Source: Paludibacteraceae bacterium (lineage in GTDB: Bacteria > Bacteroidota > Bacteroidia > Bacteroidales > Paludibacteraceae). From it: DNA of 64,000 bases. This document shows positions 45,663 through 52,744 of this stretch, piece after piece; positions within the stretch are counted from its first letter, which is position 1; the number at the start of each line of letters is the position of its first letter. Location: positions 1 through 64,000 of the forward strand of contig JAKSLA010000004.1 in the NCBI GenBank assembly GCA_024401455.1, in the 5' to 3' direction. The notes under the pieces are model-generated. The model was given only the letters and a program-made list of their open reading frames with translations. It was not told the origin of the DNA and ran no database searches. The translations under genes were made by a program, and so were the position numbers.

Positions 45663-45935
45663 TTATTCTATTGAATCTATTAAACCCTTGTACTTTAATA
45701 CGTTCCTTCTATTATGTAGAAAAAAAAGGCCACAACGATTTCTTTTGCAAACTTTATTATGACCCTCCAAATCGGCCACCTTTCCCTTGGCCTTATATAC
45801 ACGAAGGTCAGACGCCCCTTCATTAAGCAATGCACAACCTGCACTGTCGTAACCACGATACTCCAACTTGTGAAGTCCGTCCATCAAAATGGGATAGGCC
45901 TGACGCTTCCCGATATAGCCTACAATTCCGCACAT
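45663..45935 (-). pseudogene. Truncated glmS 5' fragment fused to unrelated sequence
   Basis: The 90-residue frame begins [20 protein letters not shown], with the N-terminal nucleophile Cys and the [14 protein letters not shown] signature of glucosamine-6-phosphate synthase (GlmS, normally about 600 residues). Homology stops after [11 protein letters not shown] near residue 62; the last 28 residues ([16 protein letters not shown]...) are unrelated. All catalytic residues after the N-terminus and the whole isomerase domain are missing. It is a rearrangement scar, not a functional enzyme. Confidence 0.85.
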
Positions 45936-46024
45936 AAGTATGTCATTTTCAATATAATCATTACGGGGTTTCTAAAAACGCTCCGATTTTTCTATTTTTC
46001 TCATTTTGGGTCCCACCAACCGTG

Positions 46025-47245
46025 TTAATCGCCCTCCGTCATTTTATGAATCAATCTTTTTGACAATCGTAGTTCCTGCTCCAACTGTTTTACTCTTTGG
46101 CGAAGAAGTTCTTCCGACGGTAGCACATCAGAAACCTTGATTCCGTTGTATGTGGCGACGCCAAGTGGAGTGGTCACACCTTCAAATGCTAATTCTACCT
46201 CTGTTTGGTCGAATTGAGTACAGACAAGCAATCCTAAAGTCGGATTATCCTCTGGAAGTTTCACAAAACGGTCAACTGCATTGACATAGAAATTGAGTTT
46301 GCCTGCAAATTCTGGCATAAAAGGCCTTGCTTTCAATTCAACAACTACATAACAACGTAGGCGAATGTGGTAAAATAGAAGATCTACCCTTCGATCAGTA
46401 CCAGATATTAGAACTTCTTTTTGACGTCCAATAAAGGCGAATCCATTACCTAACTCCAGAAGGAACCGAGTTATGTTTTGTTCAAGAGCATCCTCAAGTT
46501 CACGCTCAGAATATTCGTTATGATTTACTGAAACAAAAGACAATTCGTAGTTCTCTTTGATTATCTCATTAGCTAACTCTGCATGTGCAGGTTTAAGAAT
46601 CCCGTCAAAGTTCGTGATAGCCTTACCTTTGGTTTGATATAAATCCGTATGAAGACAATTGAGAAGAGTTTGCCGACTCCAACCATTTTGGATAACGTTG
46701 CGCATATAAAATAGCGAAGCATCAATATCTTTACATTTGCTGATTATCTCAACATGATGTCGCCATGGGATAAACGCTAATGCAAAAGGAAATTCTGCAC
46801 CATCTTGGTGCAGTTTTTCATCTGCTTCTATTGTTGTTTTTTTCACCCCATATTGCTGAACCTTATCGGAGAGTAGCAATTCTGCACCAAGTTGGTGCAA
46901 TTTTATTGAAGCCTCAGATGTGGAATAGAACTCATACCATTGCCTCATATACCAAAGATTACGTGCAGAGAATCCCTTGTCTCCAGGAAATTCGTTTTGT
47001 AAATCTAGAGAAACTTGTTCCACAACTCCACTGCCCCAACGTTCTTCTACCTTTTTTTGCACAAGATCACGTCCGAGTTGCCAATTGAACAAAAGTTTCT
47101 CCGCATTGACTTTTACCACAGCCTTTACCTGAGCAGAACGATAACGTTCCTTCAATTCAACTAACCACTGTGTATAGTCAGTATCCAGATGCACATCGTG
47201 GGAATGCACTATATGAGGCTTTATATTGTTTATCTCGTTATTCAT
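46025..47245 (-). CDS. DUF1016/YhcG-family PD-(D/E)XK nuclease
   Basis: A 406-residue protein with the N-terminal DUF1016_N helical domain (residues 25-165, including FSARNLWYMRQWYEFY) and a C-terminal PD-(D/E)XK domain with Asp288 (RRVDLLFYH) and Glu303-Leu-Lys305 (VVELKA). Such proteins occur with restriction-modification and mobile DNA genes and are thought to be nucleases. A coiled-coil-like tail ends the protein. Two near-identical octapeptides, KLHQLGAE (115-122) and KLHQDGAE (144-151), come from palindromic DNA in the linker. No methylase is adjacent, so it may be an orphan. Confidence 0.88.
   Translation of the reverse strand: MNNEINNIKPHIVHSHDVHLDTDYTQWLVELKERYRSAQVKAVVKVNAEKLLFNWQLGRDLVQKKVEERWGSGVVEQVSLDLQNEFPGDKGFSARNLWYMRQWYEFYSTSEASIKLHQLGAELLLSDKVQQYGVKKTTIEADEKLHQDGAEFPFALAFIPWRHHVEIISKCKDIDASLFYMRNVIQNGWSRQTLLNCLHTDLYQTKGKAITNFDGILKPAHAELANEIIKENYELSFVSVNHNEYSERELEDALEQNITRFLLELGNGFAFIGRQKEVLISGTDRRVDLLFYHIRLRCYVVVELKARPFMPEFAGKLNFYVNAVDRFVKLPEDNPTLGLLVCTQFDQTEVELAFEGVTTPLGVATYNGIKVSDVLPSEELLRQRVKQLEQELRLSKRLIHKMTEGD
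46795..46899. repeat. Two palindromic micro-repeats inside the DUF1016 gene
   Basis: CTGCACCATCTTGGTGCAG (46795-46813) and TGCACCAAGTTGGTGCA (46883-46899) are two near-identical inverted repeats, 70 bp apart, in the linker-coding part of the gene. Both keep the reading frame and both follow AATTC or ATTC. Confidence 0.7.
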
Positions 47246-47290
47246 ATTTTGGAAATGAATCGCAAAGATATCCCTTGTTAGAGAGTTTCC

Positions 47291-47869
47291 TCAAAAAACT
47301 ATCTCGTTCTCAAAACTAAGTTCGAGATGAAGCGATTGAGCGAACTCTAATTGAAGTTGCTGCTCGGTAGCAGACATACGAGGAAATCTGTTAGATACGA
47401 TAACAAAACATTGAATATTGACAACTTTCTCGAAATCAACTCCCGCTTCTGACAGTTTTTTTTTGAATAGTTGAAATGTATTCCCTATCTGTGCCATTGC
47501 GTCACGATAGGTTTTTTCAACTTGTGCTAAAGTGTGTCCTTCTGCATTTGTCTTGAACTCCACGAAATTGAACTGTGACTCATCAAACAATGCACAATCG
47601 GCAACACCTCCAGGATAGTTAGAGATAAATCTATTGTCAATAGCAAGCAAATATATTTCATGACGCTTTACATTATTGACTATGACACATCTATATTGTT
47701 CTTCTTCCTGATTGGTGAAGTGGGAATAGAATTGTTCCTCATCATCGATTACCATTGCATTTGCATCTGTAGTAGAATCTATACAATCCAATATTGATGG
47801 ATTATACTGGCGAAAAGAATATCGAAGCCTAAGTTGAGTGATTGCCTGTGGTATAGGTTCTAAAATCAT
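47291..47869 (-). CDS. PD-(D/E)XK-like protein paired with ATPase (module 2)
   Basis: A 192-residue protein not assigned to a named family. GGVADCALFDESQFNFVEFKTNA (broken here as VADCALFDESQFNFVEFK) gives Asp91 and Glu104-Phe-Lys106, the spacing of PD-(D/E)XK nucleases, followed by a helix with Gln127 (DAMAQIGNTF). It thus matches the design of the 24319-24744 protein, though overall sequence and length differ. Its ATG overlaps the ATPase stop by ATGA. I infer an effector nuclease; no experiment or database match backs it here. Confidence 0.65.
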   Translation of the reverse strand: MILEPIPQAITQLRLRYSFRQYNPSILDCIDSTTDANAMVIDDEEQFYSHFTNQEEEQYRCVIVNNVKRHEIYLLAIDNRFISNYPGGVADCALFDESQFNFVEFKTNAEGHTLAQVEKTYRDAMAQIGNTFQLFKKKLSEAGVDFEKVVNIQCFVIVSNRFPRMSATEQQLQLEFAQSLHLELSFENEIVF

Positions 47870-49041
47870 GACTTCAACTGCTTTAAGTAGAGCTTATACA
47901 ATTTGCCATACTCGCTACTAATAATCTCTGACACGGCATCGATAGCATTGGCTCCGATGAGTTGAGTTTTGGGGTTAATAAGACTTGTTGCATACTCTGA
48001 TGTTTCTTTATCGAGAGAATATGCAGCAACTTTCTTGGGATCTAACCACTCTTCCCTCGGGATTATTTCTGCAACAGTATCAGAATATGAAGGATCCTGC
48101 CCAACGATACTTGCAAGAAGTTCAACATTGACACAAGTGAGTGTGTAGGGACTATGGGTGGTAATAACCATTTTGGCGTTTTCCTTACATTGGTTTTTCC
48201 AAAGTCGGAATATGAGTCGAAGGAGTTCCTTCTGTGTTATAGGGAATAGATTCTGTTCCGGTTCTTCAACAACAAAAGACTCAAAATAATGCTCTCGACA
48301 ACAATAATCCATTACCATGACCAAAGGAAGGACAGATTGAATTCCGGAAGAACACGCATCAAGAGGAACAAAAACATTTTGTGAATCATTTTTCACACCC
48401 ACATATTGCTTGCCATCTCTATTTTCGAATATAACATTTAAGAATGGCACCTCGAATTTAGGAGTCGCCTTTTGCGCTTTTTCAAACAAACTCATATATT
48501 CGAGAATCGGTGTTCCAAGGGGAATATTTGCCAGTTGTATGCTTGCGTATGAAGAAGATAGCTGACTTGACATAATTCGCTCGGAAGGTATATATAAGAG
48601 AGTTCGGAAGTTTGCTAATAGCAATTCAAAATCCCTTTCTTGCATATTCTCTATCTTACTATAACCGAGTTTAGGTAATACGGAATCACATACTTTATTG
48701 ATTTTTCCTTGGACTTTTAGGCGTGCTTGCTCTTTTGTTAAAAGAGCATCAGTATATCCAAATACCCCATCTTTGTATGTTATAACAATATCTCCATATT
48801 TGTAAGATATATATGTGTCAGGTTTAAAATACTGATCAATCTTAAAAGAGACAAAAGGGCGCAACTGCTTCTGTTCTGTAAGAACACACCAATGCCAAAA
48901 GGCATCTCGGAATATGGTCAACAATTTGGAGATAGTACTCTTTCCTGTGCCTTGCCCACCGATAATAATGGTGAGCCGTTTTATTTCGATATTTATATAT
49001 GGTATAGGACCGAAATTCCTTACTTCAATCGTTTCTTTCAT
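47866..49041 (-). CDS. SMC/ABC-like AAA ATPase (module 2)
   Basis: A 391-residue ATPase, the same length as the module 1 enzyme. Walker A is GGQGTGKST (28-36), YIPSER is at 150-155, SSGIQS at 231-236, Walker B at 257-261 (VVEEP, with EQNLFPITQKE following) and THSPY at 295-299. The C-terminal parts also correspond (KVAAYSL and LIGANAIDAVSEI here; DVAAFAI and LISADALDSASQEI in module 1). The start MKETIEVRNFGPIPYINIEI matches the family's first strand. It lies downstream of a Fic fragment whose frame runs into its first codons. Confidence 0.88.
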   Translation of the reverse strand: MKETIEVRNFGPIPYINIEIKRLTIIIGGQGTGKSTISKLLTIFRDAFWHWCVLTEQKQLRPFVSFKIDQYFKPDTYISYKYGDIVITYKDGVFGYTDALLTKEQARLKVQGKINKVCDSVLPKLGYSKIENMQERDFELLLANFRTLLYIPSERIMSSQLSSSYASIQLANIPLGTPILEYMSLFEKAQKATPKFEVPFLNVIFENRDGKQYVGVKNDSQNVFVPLDACSSGIQSVLPLVMVMDYCCREHYFESFVVEEPEQNLFPITQKELLRLIFRLWKNQCKENAKMVITTHSPYTLTCVNVELLASIVGQDPSYSDTVAEIIPREEWLDPKKVAAYSLDKETSEYATSLINPKTQLIGANAIDAVSEIISSEYGKLYKLYLKQLKS

Positions 49042-49058
49042 ACTTATTTATTGTTAGC

Positions 49059-49196
49059 GCTTTCAACCACATAAAAACTAACGGATGCGTTGAACCATGA
49101 AGATGTTTATATCTTAATTTTTCTAATTCCATGATGAGATCAATAATTGGCATATCGAATTCTATATGTGGAATAGAAAGTTTCATTTTTATTCAT
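49059..49196 (-). pseudogene. Truncated duplicate of the Fic gene 5' end
   Basis: This segment nearly repeats the first 46 codons of the Fic gene at 49759-50931 (KLSIPHIEFDMPIIDLIMEL..., then HPLVFMWLKAL). A 5-bp deletion after codon 5 shifts the original start; homology ends at TTGAAAGC and the frame runs into the ATPase start. It is a 5' fragment left by a duplication, not a gene. Confidence 0.8.
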
Positions 49197-49259
49197 TAAA
49201 TTCTCAAACGCTATTATTCCTCAAACTACTTTGCTTGATAGGTTTGCCACCGGCGGTTT

Positions 49260-49493
49260 TTCCACGGCTTCGCCCTTGTTAGTCACAGACGGGCCAACAG
49301 AACGACACGCATCAAACTGGAACAGAGGGAGAAGCAAATCTTACAGAAACAAAGGTCTATTGCTAATATCAATTCCAAAATGAGGGAGAAAGATACTCTT
49401 TCACATTACAAAATTAAGAAATTGTTGGGAAATTTGTGCAAACAAAGGAGGGTTTAATGGCGGGGGAGGTCAATTTATTATGGGGGCGGTAGG
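49260..49493. repeat. About 220-bp dispersed repeat, copy B
   Basis: Direct repeat of copies A and C. The plus-strand frame reads ...NRTTRIKLEQREKQILQK and MREKDTLSHYKIKKLLGNLC before a stop. It lies between the Fic fragment and the intact Fic gene. The rest of the 49042-49758 gap holds the CCCAAGG hairpin at 49634-49661 and no other gene. Confidence 0.85.
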
Positions 49494-49633
49494 CGGAGGG
49501 GATTATGAGGCAGAGATAAATTTTGGCGAAATTATTAATTAGTAGATTATCCGAATAGTACACCTAAAAAGTGACGTCGCAACGGTTTTAGAGGCGAAGT
49601 GCGACAACGGCCTGAAGGACAACTCCCACAAAG

Positions 49634-49661
49634 CCCAAGGCAAGCGAAGCGGCACCTTGGG
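49634..49661. repeat. REP-like hairpin (CCCAAGG...CCTTGGG)
   Basis: CCCAAGG (49634-49640) pairs with CCTTGGG (49655-49661) around GCAAGCGAAGCGGCA. The same element in the other orientation, with CCCAGGG stems, lies at 52647-52678. Confidence 0.65.
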
Positions 49662-49758
49662 GGGCAACGACCGCATCAAAACCATATGCTGAATTGTGGT
49701 TATTAATCAACGATAGAAACATTTCCGTATATTGGGAACTTGAAGTTATATATTACAA

Positions 49759-50931
49759 TTAGTTATTTCTATATTTCTCATTAACAGGCAAAAAACCAAG
49801 CTTATCAAGAGTTGCAAGAACACTTCGCATCCAATAGTTATTACTAAATGAGACAACATACTTACGTGCATTAGGATACACGGGAAGCAATAATCCTTGT
49901 TCTTTCATACTTGAAATAAGTCTCGATCTGTTGAATGAACTCATGGATGGCAGTAACGTGACTAAATCGGACGACACTAATTCCTGAGTATTTCCACAAA
50001 TTGCCTGCTTAAGTACAATCGCCTGCTCTGGCGTAAGATAATGTTTAGCAACTGCATCCGTAAGTGAGGGCAATAGTATATGCTGACGAAGAAACGAATA
50101 GTCACAAAGTTGATCTATCTTTTCTATCTCCCCTTTGAGTCCTTCTAACATATACTCAGCCCATTGTATCATTCCTGAATCATCTCCAGAATCGGCTGCT
50201 GAAAGATTATCATAATATGCCTGACGATCAGAACAAAAAACAGCGGTTGGATTGATAATTCTATTTTTGTCTCGGAATATCTTCTTAAGCAACATTGCAT
50301 AAGTAAAAAGTCGGACAACTCGCCCATTGCCGTTCTCAAATGGATGTATCCAAACAAATCGATGATGCGCAATAGCAATTTTTAGCAAATCATATTTTGG
50401 AGGATCTTCTCGATTAACAAAATCAATCAACTCTCCCATATAATAATCTACAGTTGAAAATGTCGGTGGAACATGCGTTGATCCTTTTATATGAACATCC
50501 TGATTGCGAAATGCGCCGGGATGCATAGCTCCTTCGCGTTCCACACTTAAATTATCCACAGTAAGCTGATGAAGTTCTCGAACCAAATGAACTGAAATCT
50601 CTAAATTTTCAATATTTTCCTCTAAATAACGCATGGCATTTTCGATGTTTGTAATCTCTCGAATTTGCTCTTTGCCTATATCTACAGGTTCTGCTGTATT
50701 GAGTTTTGCACTTTCTACGTAATCAACTATTGTAGTGTTGTTTCCCTCAATTCGAGAAGACCCAATACTTTCAAGCATGTGAAACAAAGCTTTCAACTGC
50801 ATAAAAACTAATGGATGCGTTGAACCTTGAAGATGCTTATATCTTAATTTTTCTAATTCCATAATGAGATCAATAATTGGCATATCGAATTCTATATGTG
50901 GAATAGAAAGTTTTATTTCATTTTTATTCAT
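49759..50931 (-). CDS. Fic-family protein (class II AMP transferase type)
   Basis: A 390-residue Fic/DOC protein. The catalytic motif HPFENGNGRVVR is at residues 196-207 (His196); the inhibitory helix motif S-x3-E-G-N is SSRIEGN at 58-64, before the Fic fold, which makes it class II; a G-loop/flap FRNQDVHIKGSTHVPP lies at 141-156. The C-terminus is winged-helix-like. Such proteins transfer AMP to target proteins and self-inhibit through the helix; the target is unknown. It is flanked by direct repeats B and C. Confidence 0.93.
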   Translation of the reverse strand: MNKNEIKLSIPHIEFDMPIIDLIMELEKLRYKHLQGSTHPLVFMQLKALFHMLESIGSSRIEGNNTTIVDYVESAKLNTAEPVDIGKEQIREITNIENAMRYLEENIENLEISVHLVRELHQLTVDNLSVEREGAMHPGAFRNQDVHIKGSTHVPPTFSTVDYYMGELIDFVNREDPPKYDLLKIAIAHHRFVWIHPFENGNGRVVRLFTYAMLLKKIFRDKNRIINPTAVFCSDRQAYYDNLSAADSGDDSGMIQWAEYMLEGLKGEIEKIDQLCDYSFLRQHILLPSLTDAVAKHYLTPEQAIVLKQAICGNTQELVSSDLVTLLPSMSSFNRSRLISSMKEQGLLLPVYPNARKYVVSFSNNYWMRSVLATLDKLGFLPVNEKYRNN

Positions 50932-51125
50932 TGAATTCTCAAAATACTTTGTATGCTATTTGCAAACCATACACAAATTATTTGCAAAAACCAATACATT
51001 ACAAATTAATTTTCAGTGGTTTAGAACAAAAAATAAACGACAAACATTTGCAGAATAATATAAATACATTTGCAGTTCATTCTTTATTTCACACCACCTT
51101 CTCTTAAATTACAAAGAATCTTCAA

Positions 51126-51210
51126 TTATGCACGGTTGCGATATTGGCCATTTATCGTAAGGAATCCAATCTTGCCACAATATCCATTTATGATTTGCAA
51201 GACAGCCCCG
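51126..51210 (-). pseudogene. Remnant of a Fic-protein C-terminus next to repeat copy C
   Basis: On the minus strand, NGYCGKIGFLTINGQYRNRA resembles the Fic tail DKLGFLPVNEKYRNN; LANHKW lies just upstream in another frame. It parallels the remnant beside copy A, differing by small indels. No other Fic sequence is present here. Confidence 0.45.
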
Positions 51211-51230
51211 AGAGGTTTGCCTCGGCGTCC

Positions 51231-51461
51231 TTCCACGGCTTCGCCCATGTTAGTCACAGTCGGACCAACAGAACGATACACTTCAAGCTGGAACAGAGGG
51301 AGAAGCAAATCTTACAGAGGTAAAGGTACATTGCCAATATCAATTCCAAAATGAGGGAGAAAGATACTCTTTCACATTACAAAATTAAGAAATTGTTGGG
51401 AAATCAATGCAAACATGGGTGGGTTTAATGGGGGAGGTCAATTTATTATGGGGGCGGTAGG
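51231..51461. repeat. About 220-bp dispersed repeat, copy C
   Basis: Direct repeat of copies A and B. Here the plus-strand frame is interrupted by a stop (AGG TAA) after KQILQ, so the frame is not maintained. It shares GGGGGCGGTAGG at its end with copy B. The 50932-51482 gap also holds the Fic-tail remnant and an AT-rich leader upstream of the Fic gene; nothing else is seen. Confidence 0.85.
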
Positions 51462-51482
51462 AATATGTTTTGAGTCGTGGGG

Positions 51483-51719
51483 TTACTGGAGTTTGCCAGT
51501 ACGTATCTCGCGAAGGAGATACTCGTAGATGTAGCCGGAGGATTGGTAATAGAGGGCTGTTTCGGGACGAATATAGGCAGCATAGGTATCAGAGGTATAG
51601 ACGGCCTCTACTGCTTGTGGGAGATTATAGCCTTCGCGCTCGATGAGCATCTGAATGAGGTCGGATGTGATGTCTTCGATCATGAAGCGAAACTCCTCAG
51701 GGGTGATATTCATTGTCAT
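51483..51719 (-). CDS. Small helical protein, 78 aa, next to a DUF3791-like gene
   Basis: A 78-residue acidic helical protein (TPEEFRFMIEDITSDLIQML, then SDTYAAYIRPETALYYQSSG). No named family is certain, but it resembles small proteins that accompany DUF3791 genes in Bacteroidales, sometimes with an ADP-ribosyltransferase-like toxin. The partner gene lies 80 bp upstream on the same strand. No toxin domain is seen in the window, so this may be what is left of a larger module. Confidence 0.55.
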   Translation of the reverse strand: MTMNITPEEFRFMIEDITSDLIQMLIEREGYNLPQAVEAVYTSDTYAAYIRPETALYYQSSGYIYEYLLREIRTGKLQ

Positions 51720-51799
51720 AACTTATGAAGTTTTGAGATAGCACGTGGGGTACAGAAGGCGTATTGGTAGATCCGTGATAAAGTTTCATTGTGTAAGAC

Positions 51800-52015
51800 T
51801 TACAGTTGACCTCCCATGCGTTGGCAATAGACGGAGAGGTATTCTATGTTGGATTCAAATGATTGAGTGTGCATGAAGCCGTAATGCTTCTGACACATTT
51901 CAATGGCATGATAACGGTTGAGGTATCGTGCTGCTTGCTGATCGGTGAGTTGATAGCGCTTTGCAAATTCAGCAATGATGGCAACTATGTATTGAGAGAG
52001 ATCGTGTATGTTCAT
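51800..52015 (-). CDS. DUF3791-like small protein, 71 aa
   Basis: A 71-residue protein with helices LSQYIVAIIAEFAKRYQL, QQAARYLNRYHAIEMCQKHY and a GFMHTQSFESNIEYLSVY ending. The Y-x-x-x-H-T-Q-S near residues 45-52 and the general layout match DUF3791 proteins. These are often encoded with DUF3990 toxin-like genes, and antitoxin roles have been suggested. No such toxin is present here. Confidence 0.6.
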   Translation of the reverse strand: MNIHDLSQYIVAIIAEFAKRYQLTDQQAARYLNRYHAIEMCQKHYGFMHTQSFESNIEYLSVYCQRMGGQL

Positions 52016-52102
52016 AAGGGTAATATTGTTTATTGTTTTCTATTGTAGCAGGTGACGGTTTTGAACCGTGATGCAGCAACATACTCCTGGGCATCATTTA
52101 TT

Positions 52103-52129
52103 GAGACGCCCCATGGGGACATCTCTACG
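52103..52129. repeat. Palindromic repeat GAGACGCCCCATGGGG...
   Basis: GAGACGCCCCATGGGGAC then ATCTCTACG: an imperfect hairpin around CCCCATGGGG. Near-copies occur at 56799-56826 and 60353-60380, always in intergenic DNA. Confidence 0.65.
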
Positions 52130-52151
52130 CAACGCATCAAACAGAAAATTT

Positions 52152-52457
52152 TCATATTCCGTATTTATCCTCTATATATTCATCATAAAGTTTATTGCCA
52201 TCTATGTCTTTCGAAAGGACTCCTTTCAAATCTAAAAAGGAAGTTGAATTCCCTTTTTTCGACGCATTGACAGTATTCTTAAATGTTCCTTTAAGAGAGT
52301 TCAACAATTTAGTTGCTATGTTTATTTTTTCCTCGTCAGAAAGATTATATAAACTTTCCATATACGCGTCTGTTATATTTATTGCTGTATCCATAATATC
52401 TTTATACTGGCTATTTTCGCTATCTGCCGAGGTTATGCTGTTATTGTCGTTGGACAT
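52152..52457 (-). CDS. Small acidic protein, 101 aa, antitoxin-like
   Basis: A 101-residue protein without a recognised family. LYNLSDEEKINIATKLLNSL near residues 36-55 and the C-terminal DLKGVLSKDIDGNKLYDEYIEDKYGI (split here as LYDEYIEDKYGI) have the look of type II antitoxins, whose C-terminal tail wraps the toxin. No toxin gene lies next to it. It could be an orphan antitoxin or unrelated. Confidence 0.5.
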   Translation of the reverse strand: MSNDNNSITSADSENSQYKDIMDTAINITDAYMESLYNLSDEEKINIATKLLNSLKGTFKNTVNASKKGNSTSFLDLKGVLSKDIDGNKLYDEYIEDKYGI

Positions 52458-52504
52458 ATATATTGGTTTTGTTTGTCGTTAATAAACTGGCTTGTTGATG
52501 CCTA

Positions 52505-52597
52505 TCATTCAGCCAGGAGGGGATTGCGATAGATCTGACTGATGGTTTGTGTTCCGTCAAGGAGTTGAGCAAGTTGATCAATGCCCTTAACAAACAA
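52505..52597 (-). pseudogene. C-terminal gene remnant
   Basis: The minus strand reads GIDQLAQLLDGTQTISQIYR then NPLLAE and stop, a protein-like end without a start or body. It begins next to CAAACAAGGGAGGGTTTAAT (52591-52610), the end motif of the dispersed repeat. I cannot name the parent gene. Confidence 0.35.
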
Positions 52598-52615
52598 GGG
52601 AGGGTTTAATGGGGG
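52591..52615. repeat. End fragment of the dispersed repeat
   Basis: CAAACAAGGGAGGGTTTAATGGGGG here matches the 3' part of copies A-C (AAACAAAGGAGGGTTTAATGG in B). Only about 25 bp are left. Confidence 0.5.
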
Positions 52616-52646
52616 AAATGCCTATTTATATAAAGCCTCGGCTTAT

Positions 52647-52678
52647 ACCCAGGGTGCCGCTTTCGCTTTGCCCTGGGT
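52647..52678. repeat. REP-like hairpin (ACCCAGGG...CCCTGGGT)
   Basis: ACCCAGGG (52647-52654) pairs with CCCTGGGT (52671-52678) around TGCCGCTTTCGCTTTG. It is an inverted copy of the 49634-49661 element with matched stem changes. It lies about 65 bp downstream of the epimerase stop and could act in its termination. Confidence 0.65.
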
Positions 52679-52744
52679 TAAGCATATTAGGCTTTCATCC
52701 TGTGTACCACAGAATATTGTATATTCCGTATTTATCCTTTTCCA

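Noticed and set aside
43902..52744. Insertion sequence or integrated element as source of the patchwork region
   Set aside because: No transposase, integrase, terminal inverted repeats or target duplications could be identified.
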